A DNA stretch of 17,810 nucleotides from an uncultured Bacilli bacterium. GTDB taxonomy: Bacteria; Bacillota_I; Bacilli_A; ML615J-28; CAG-313. Below are positions 14,551 through 17,810 of the stretch, piece by piece; the first letter of the stretch is position 1; each line of letters opens with the position of its first letter. Location of the stretch: NCBI GenBank assembly GCA_947627685.1, contig CANQWZ010000018.1, positions 1 to 17,810 of the forward strand. Direction: 5' to 3'. The notes beneath the pieces were generated by a model, which was not told where the DNA came from, did not search any database, and saw nothing but the letters and a program-made list of their open reading frames with translations. The position numbers and the translations under genes are program-made.

Positions 14551-15279
14551 ATGAATATAATAGATATATTTATTATATTATTGTGCATAATTGTTTACTA
14601 TGCACTAATTTTTCTGTTTAATTATCTTGTTTTTAGGCCTATAAGTAAAAACAAAGAGAAATGTATTTTGAAAGTAATCAAAAAAAATTTTTTAGGATGC
14701 ATATTAAACTTTATATCTATTTTTATATCTCCTGATTACGCTTTAACATATATTTTTAAGGAAGCAATTAAACATCAAAATGGCAAAAAGAAAGCCCCCA
14801 AAATTTTGGCTAATTATATAAAAGAAAAAAATAAATGGAATATAGTAATATCTACCATAATTATACTTTTATTATCCTGTTATTATTTAAGAAATTGTAC
14901 TTTTATTCACTATTTACTTTACACAAGATTAATTTCTAGAACTATGGAAATAAACATTTCTTTCTTGCAGGATGTATTTGATAAAAACAAATCAAGTGCT
15001 CTACACAAATATGATCGAATTAAACTAGCTTTTGGCAGTTTAGTAGAAGAAGCTGTAATGTTTTTTGAAATATATGTAATCACTAGTATAACATTTGAAA
15101 ATTCAATATTATATGCTTTACATAGTTTTATTATTCAACCAGCTAATTTAAAAGAAATAGAAAACTTTTTTTATAAACTAATCCCTATATATCAAACTAT
15201 ATGCTCTATCATATTAATAACAATATCTTTTGCAAAATATATTGGAACAAAAGACGAAAAAACTAAAAGGAGGAGATGA
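14551..15279 (+). CDS. Multi-pass membrane protein, unknown function
   Basis: 242 residues. Hydrophobic segments lie at about 4-28, 47-62, 96-125, 160-190 and 208-230, with lysine-rich cytosolic loops (for example residues 77-95). It starts 21 bases after the right inverted repeat with GAAGGA as ribosome-binding site. It has no convincing promoter of its own: transcription must come from the recombinase gene or, after inversion, from the segment's outward promoter. The frame ends in KTKRRR at TGA (15277-15279). The +1 frame continues as GGDEEPEYELLNNNK to TAA at 15314-15316, which looks like the original acidic tail, so the 3' end may be frameshifted. No family recognised. Confidence 0.75.
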   Translation: MNIIDIFIILLCIIVYYALIFLFNYLVFRPISKNKEKCILKVIKKNFLGCILNFISIFISPDYALTYIFKEAIKHQNGKKKAPKILANYIKEKNKWNIVISTIIILLLSCYYLRNCTFIHYLLYTRLISRTMEINISFLQDVFDKNKSSALHKYDRIKLAFGSLVEEAVMFFEIYVITSITFENSILYALHSFIIQPANLKEIENFFYKLIPIYQTICSIILITISFAKYIGTKDEKTKRRR

Positions 15280-15516
15280 AGAACCAGAATATGAATTATT
15301 AAATAATAACAAATAATAATGAAGTACTAATTTTTAAAACGCAACATTATCATTTATGCATGATGTTTTCTAGAAGTTTGAATATACGCGTTTGGTAAAA
15401 TGGTAAAAAACCAAAAAAGAAGTTATATTAACTGTCTAAAGAAAAAAATATTATTAGACACTTTATGTCTTCATAATATTAAAAATTTTTTAAAAGAATC
15501 ATAATAGGAGGAAAAA
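15280..15516. other. 237-bp gap before the BspA-like gene
   Basis: The first 37 bases hold the alternative-frame tail of the preceding gene. The rest has short dyads (TGTCTAA/TTAGACA at about 15433-15460; TTTGGT/ACCAAA at about 15391-15415, with tandem TGGTAAAA in its loop) but no T-tailed terminator and no consensus promoter. It may be an untranslated leader of the lipoprotein mRNA. I see no gene in it on either strand. Confidence 0.5.
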
Positions 15517-17556
15517 ATGAGAAAAGCAATAAAAATAACTAGTTTTTTAATATTACTTATTTCAGTAATATTATTAGGATCATGTGATAATAATTTAGAA
15601 ACCCATTCACAAAAGCCATTACAATTATTATCATTTCAAGCCATAGAAACTAACTCTACTATAAAAGAAAATAATATAGTTGAATTAGAAAATGAAGAAA
15701 ATACCATAACTTTAGAAATTAAAGTTCAAAATGAAAACAAATATAAATTTACAGAACTAAGTTTATATATATCATATTTAGATGAAATAATTGTATTTGA
15801 TGAAAATACAAAAGAATATTCTTTCAAACAATCCATAATATTGGATAACAATATATGGGTAACTAATATAACATTTGATTTGAAATTGGATTATAGTAAA
15901 AATCATAATGGTTATATAGAAATAAAAGAATTAAAATTTTCACCAGAAAATCAAGATTTAATGTATGCAGATTTAATAAAAGCTACTACCAAAAGAATAG
16001 ATTATATGCATCACATTTTTGTATTGACTAATGAACAAGAAGTAACGTGTATTCAAGATGGATATAAAGTTTATGAATGTCAAATATGCCAAAAAGAAAA
16101 AAAAGATATAATAGAATCGACAGGGCAAGAACATCATTATGTAGATGATAAATGTGAATATTGTGATAAATATTTATATGATGACAATTTTATATATAAT
16201 AAATTGGATGATGGAACCTATGAAGTAGTAGGAATTAAAGATAAAAGTATAATAGATATAATCATTCCTGAAAAACATGAATCTGTTGCAGTCACAAAAA
16301 TTAAAGAAGGAGCTTTCCAATATAGTGATATACGAAGTATCAAAATACCAGAAAGTATAACAATTATAGGAGATAGTGCTTTCTATGGTTGTACAAGTTT
16401 AACAGAAGTAAATATCACAAGTCTAGCATCATGGTGTAATATCAATTTTGAAAACACTTCTAGTAATCCATTATACTATATGGGAGCAATATTAAAGATA
16501 AATGGAGAAGAAGTAACAAATATCACAAAAGATATGTTAGAAGGGGCAACGCAAATACCAAATTGTGCTTTTTATAATTATATTAACTTACAAAGTATAG
16601 AAATATCACCCACTGTAACAAGTATAGGAGAATCTGCTTTCGAAAACTGTATAAGTTTACATAATATAATCATTCCAGAAAATATCACGAGCATTAAATT
16701 TAATGCTTTTAGATATTGTACAAATTTAAAAGAAGTAAATGTATCAAGTCTAGTATCGTGGTGTAAAATCAATTTTGAAGATGGTAATAGTAATCCATTA
16801 AGTAACAAACAAGCAGTATTAAAGATAGAAGGGAAAGAAATTACTAAAATAACAAAAGATATGTTAGATGGTGTTACAAGTATAGGAGGATTGGCCTTTT
16901 CTGGCTGTACAAGTTTAGAAAGTATAGTTATTCCATCTAGTGTTACAAGTATAGGAGAATCTGCCTTTTATGGCTGTACAAGTTTAGAAAGTATAGTTAT
17001 TCCATCTAGTGTTACAAGTATAGGAAGTGGTGCCTTTTCTGACTGTACAAGTTTAGAAAGTATAGTTATTCCATCTAGTGTTACAAGTATAGGAGAATCT
17101 GCCTTTTATGATTGTATAAGTTTAGAAAGTATAACCCTTTCATCTAGTGTAAAAATTATAGGATCTAGTGCTTTTTATGGATGTACCCGTTTAAAAGAAG
17201 TAAATATTACAAGTATAGGCTCATGGTGTAAAATCAATTTTGAAGATGGTAATAGTAATCCATTAAGTAATGAACAAGCAATATTAAAAATAAATGGGGA
17301 AGAAATAACAGAAATTACAGCAGATATGTTAGAAGGAATAGTTCATATACCAAGTTATAGTTTTTATAATTATAAAAACTTGCAAACTATAGCCATACCG
17401 TCTAGTGTTAGAAGTATAGGATATAATGCCTTCAATGGTTGTAGAAATTTAACAGAAGTGTACGCTCCAAGTTTTGAAACGTGGAATCATATAATATTTA
17501 TGAATGAAACAGCTTATCCTACTTGTTATGGAGCAGAATTGTCTTACAAATCTTAA
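15517..17556 (+). CDS. BspA-like leucine-rich-repeat surface lipoprotein
   Basis: 679 residues. The signal peptide ends in lipobox LGSC with C23 as lipidation site, so the protein should be anchored to the outer face of the membrane. Residues about 30-160 are a beta-rich domain. Residues 178-216 hold cysteine pairs (C178, C188, C191, C213, C216) of the kind found before LRR regions in gut Firmicutes proteins. From about 255 to the end are BspA/TpLRR-type (LRR_5) repeats of 23 residues, pattern SIVIPSSVTSIGESAFYGCTSLE. They are interrupted three times by a roughly 47-residue module (SWCKINFEDGNSNPL...DMLEG). A fourth copy is cut short at the C-terminus. AGGAGG precedes the ATG. BspA-like proteins mediate adhesion or host contact in known examples; the role here is inferred. 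Confidence 0.9.
   Translation: MRKAIKITSFLILLISVILLGSCDNNLETHSQKPLQLLSFQAIETNSTIKENNIVELENEENTITLEIKVQNENKYKFTELSLYISYLDEIIVFDENTKEYSFKQSIILDNNIWVTNITFDLKLDYSKNHNGYIEIKELKFSPENQDLMYADLIKATTKRIDYMHHIFVLTNEQEVTCIQDGYKVYECQICQKEKKDIIESTGQEHHYVDDKCEYCDKYLYDDNFIYNKLDDGTYEVVGIKDKSIIDIIIPEKHESVAVTKIKEGAFQYSDIRSIKIPESITIIGDSAFYGCTSLTEVNITSLASWCNINFENTSSNPLYYMGAILKINGEEVTNITKDMLEGATQIPNCAFYNYINLQSIEISPTVTSIGESAFENCISLHNIIIPENITSIKFNAFRYCTNLKEVNVSSLVSWCKINFEDGNSNPLSNKQAVLKIEGKEITKITKDMLDGVTSIGGLAFSGCTSLESIVIPSSVTSIGESAFYGCTSLESIVIPSSVTSIGSGAFSDCTSLESIVIPSSVTSIGESAFYDCISLESITLSSSVKIIGSSAFYGCTRLKEVNITSIGSWCKINFEDGNSNPLSNEQAILKINGEEITEITADMLEGIVHIPSYSFYNYKNLQTIAIPSSVRSIGYNAFNGCRNLTEVYAPSFETWNHIIFMNETAYPTCYGAELSYKS
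16759..17270. repeat. Long direct repeats within the BspA-like gene
   Basis: A 47-base identical direct repeat occurs at 16759-16805 and 17224-17270, 465 bp (155 codons) apart, and a diverged third copy begins near 16430. Recombination between the exact copies would delete or duplicate 465 bp in frame. Confidence 0.85.
16871..17146. repeat. Tandem 69-bp repeats in the BspA-like gene
   Basis: Four units of exactly 69 bp (starting at 16871, 16940, 17009 and 17078), each encoding one 23-residue leucine-rich repeat. Units are nearly identical at the DNA level, differing mainly at the codons around GESAFYGC/GSGAFSDC and toward the end of the fourth unit. Flanking LRRs are much more diverged, so these look recently duplicated. 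Confidence 0.93.
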
Positions 17557-17644
17557 AGGAACTATGTTAGCCTTTGAACTCACAAATTATAATTGTTTTA
17601 TAAACAAAAGAGAAGATTGTATTTTATTGGATATTTTTGTTTGC

Positions 17645-17673
17645 TGGACTTTTTAAGTTGTTTATGGTAGAAT
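17645..17673 (+). promoter_or_regulatory. Candidate tcdA promoter
   Basis: TGGACT (17645-17650), a 17-base spacer and TAGAAT (17668-17673) with TGG extension, 35 bases before the tcdA start codon. No T-tailed terminator is seen between the BspA-like gene and this promoter; only a 6-bp TTGTTT/AAACAA dyad lies near 17594-17608. Confidence 0.5.
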
Positions 17674-17707
17674 AATATATATTGTATATATATTATGAGG
17701 TAATGGT

Positions 17708-17810
17708 ATGGAAGATCAATTTACAAGACTTAGGTATTTAATAGGTGATGATAAACTACAACTTTTAAAACAAAAAAGCATTGCGGTATTTGGCCTTGGT
17801 GGCGTTGGTG
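17708..17810 (+). CDS. tcdA: ThiF/E1-like protein, probable tRNA threonylcarbamoyladenosine dehydratase TcdA (5' part)
   Basis: Only the first 34 codons are in the window. The N-terminus EDQFTRLRYLIGDDKLQLLKQKSIAVFGLGGVG matches the TcdA/YgdL (CsdL) group of ThiF-like E1 enzymes: an RxxxLIG-D-x-L segment followed by the ATP-binding GLGGVG. TcdA dehydrates t6A37 of ANN-decoding tRNAs to its cyclic form using ATP. GAGG lies upstream of the ATG at 17708. Other ThiF-family activating enzymes (MoeB/ThiF) are less likely from this N-terminal pattern, but the gene is cut off. Confidence 0.8.
   Translation, partial: MEDQFTRLRYLIGDDKLQLLKQKSIAVFGLGGVG

Noticed and set aside
13442..14644. AGGCCTATAA occurring at 13442-13451 and 14635-14644 as possible target-site duplication of the recombinase segment
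   Set aside because: The second copy lies about 105 bases beyond the right repeat, inside the membrane-protein gene, so it does not bracket the element symmetrically; a 10-base match is weak evidence.
15340..15420. Minus-strand reading frame of about 25 codons as a gene remnant
   Set aside because: No start codon with ribosome-binding site, no recognisable family, and similar short frames are expected by chance here.
16871..17146. Regular repeats resembling a CRISPR array
   Set aside because: The 69-bp units are contiguous, without spacers, and code in frame for leucine-rich repeats of the lipoprotein.
17594..17608. Terminator after the BspA-like gene
   Set aside because: Only a 6-bp AT-rich dyad (TTGTTT/AAACAA) with a three-base loop and no T tract; too weak to call.

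Overview
The window is a strongly AT-rich bacterial chromosome segment. TGA is used as a stop (soj/parA at 10874-10876; the membrane-protein gene at 15277-15279) and Trp is encoded by TGG, so the code is table 11. That excludes Mycoplasma/Spiroplasma-type code 4. A SpoIIE homologue, a PduL phosphotransacylase, the mnmG-rsmG-parA order usual near the Firmicutes origin, and a BspA-like leucine-rich-repeat lipoprotein together suggest a reduced low-GC Firmicute: a gut Bacilli/RF39-like, Erysipelotrichia-like or Acholeplasma-like lineage. This placement is inference from gene content only.

Region 1 (1-1966): the 3' part of a tRNA-Phe with its terminator, then a two-gene methylase operon resembling dpnM/dpnA of the DpnII (GATC) system. 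The dam/dpnM gene is split by one extra A in an A8 run. No DpnII-type endonuclease follows. A 42-residue four-cysteine ORF on the minus strand converges on dpnA, and one perfect 16-bp palindrome carries the 3' ends and stop codons of both.

Region 2 (2020-5098): a two-gene operon with a 1-nt stop/start overlap. The first gene looks like an [FeFe]-hydrogenase-type protein that has lost all recognisable iron-sulphur ligands. The second is a large DUF2779 protein combining a RecB/Cas4-like PD-(D/E)XK nuclease, a cysteine cluster and a DEDD-exonuclease-like C-terminus.

Region 3 (5096-13420): housekeeping genes. rimO on the minus strand is divergent from pduL, with two good sigma-A promoters between them. 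A likely five-gene operon follows: zinc-ribbon membrane protein, mnmG, rsmG, parA (no adjacent parB) and DUF951. A SpoIIE-like membrane phosphatase follows with its own -10 and terminator.

Region 4 (13421-17556): the most interesting part. A tyrosine recombinase gene lies exactly between perfect 27-bp inverted repeats (13448-13474 and 14503-14529). The 1,082-bp segment also carries an outward-facing TTGCAT-17-TATAAT promoter on the minus strand. This is the architecture of a self-encoded invertible promoter, like the Salmonella Hin/H segment but with a tyrosine recombinase. The neighbours it could switch are a multi-pass membrane protein with a possible 3' frameshift and a repeat-rich BspA-like surface lipoprotein. 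The window ends in the start of tcdA.
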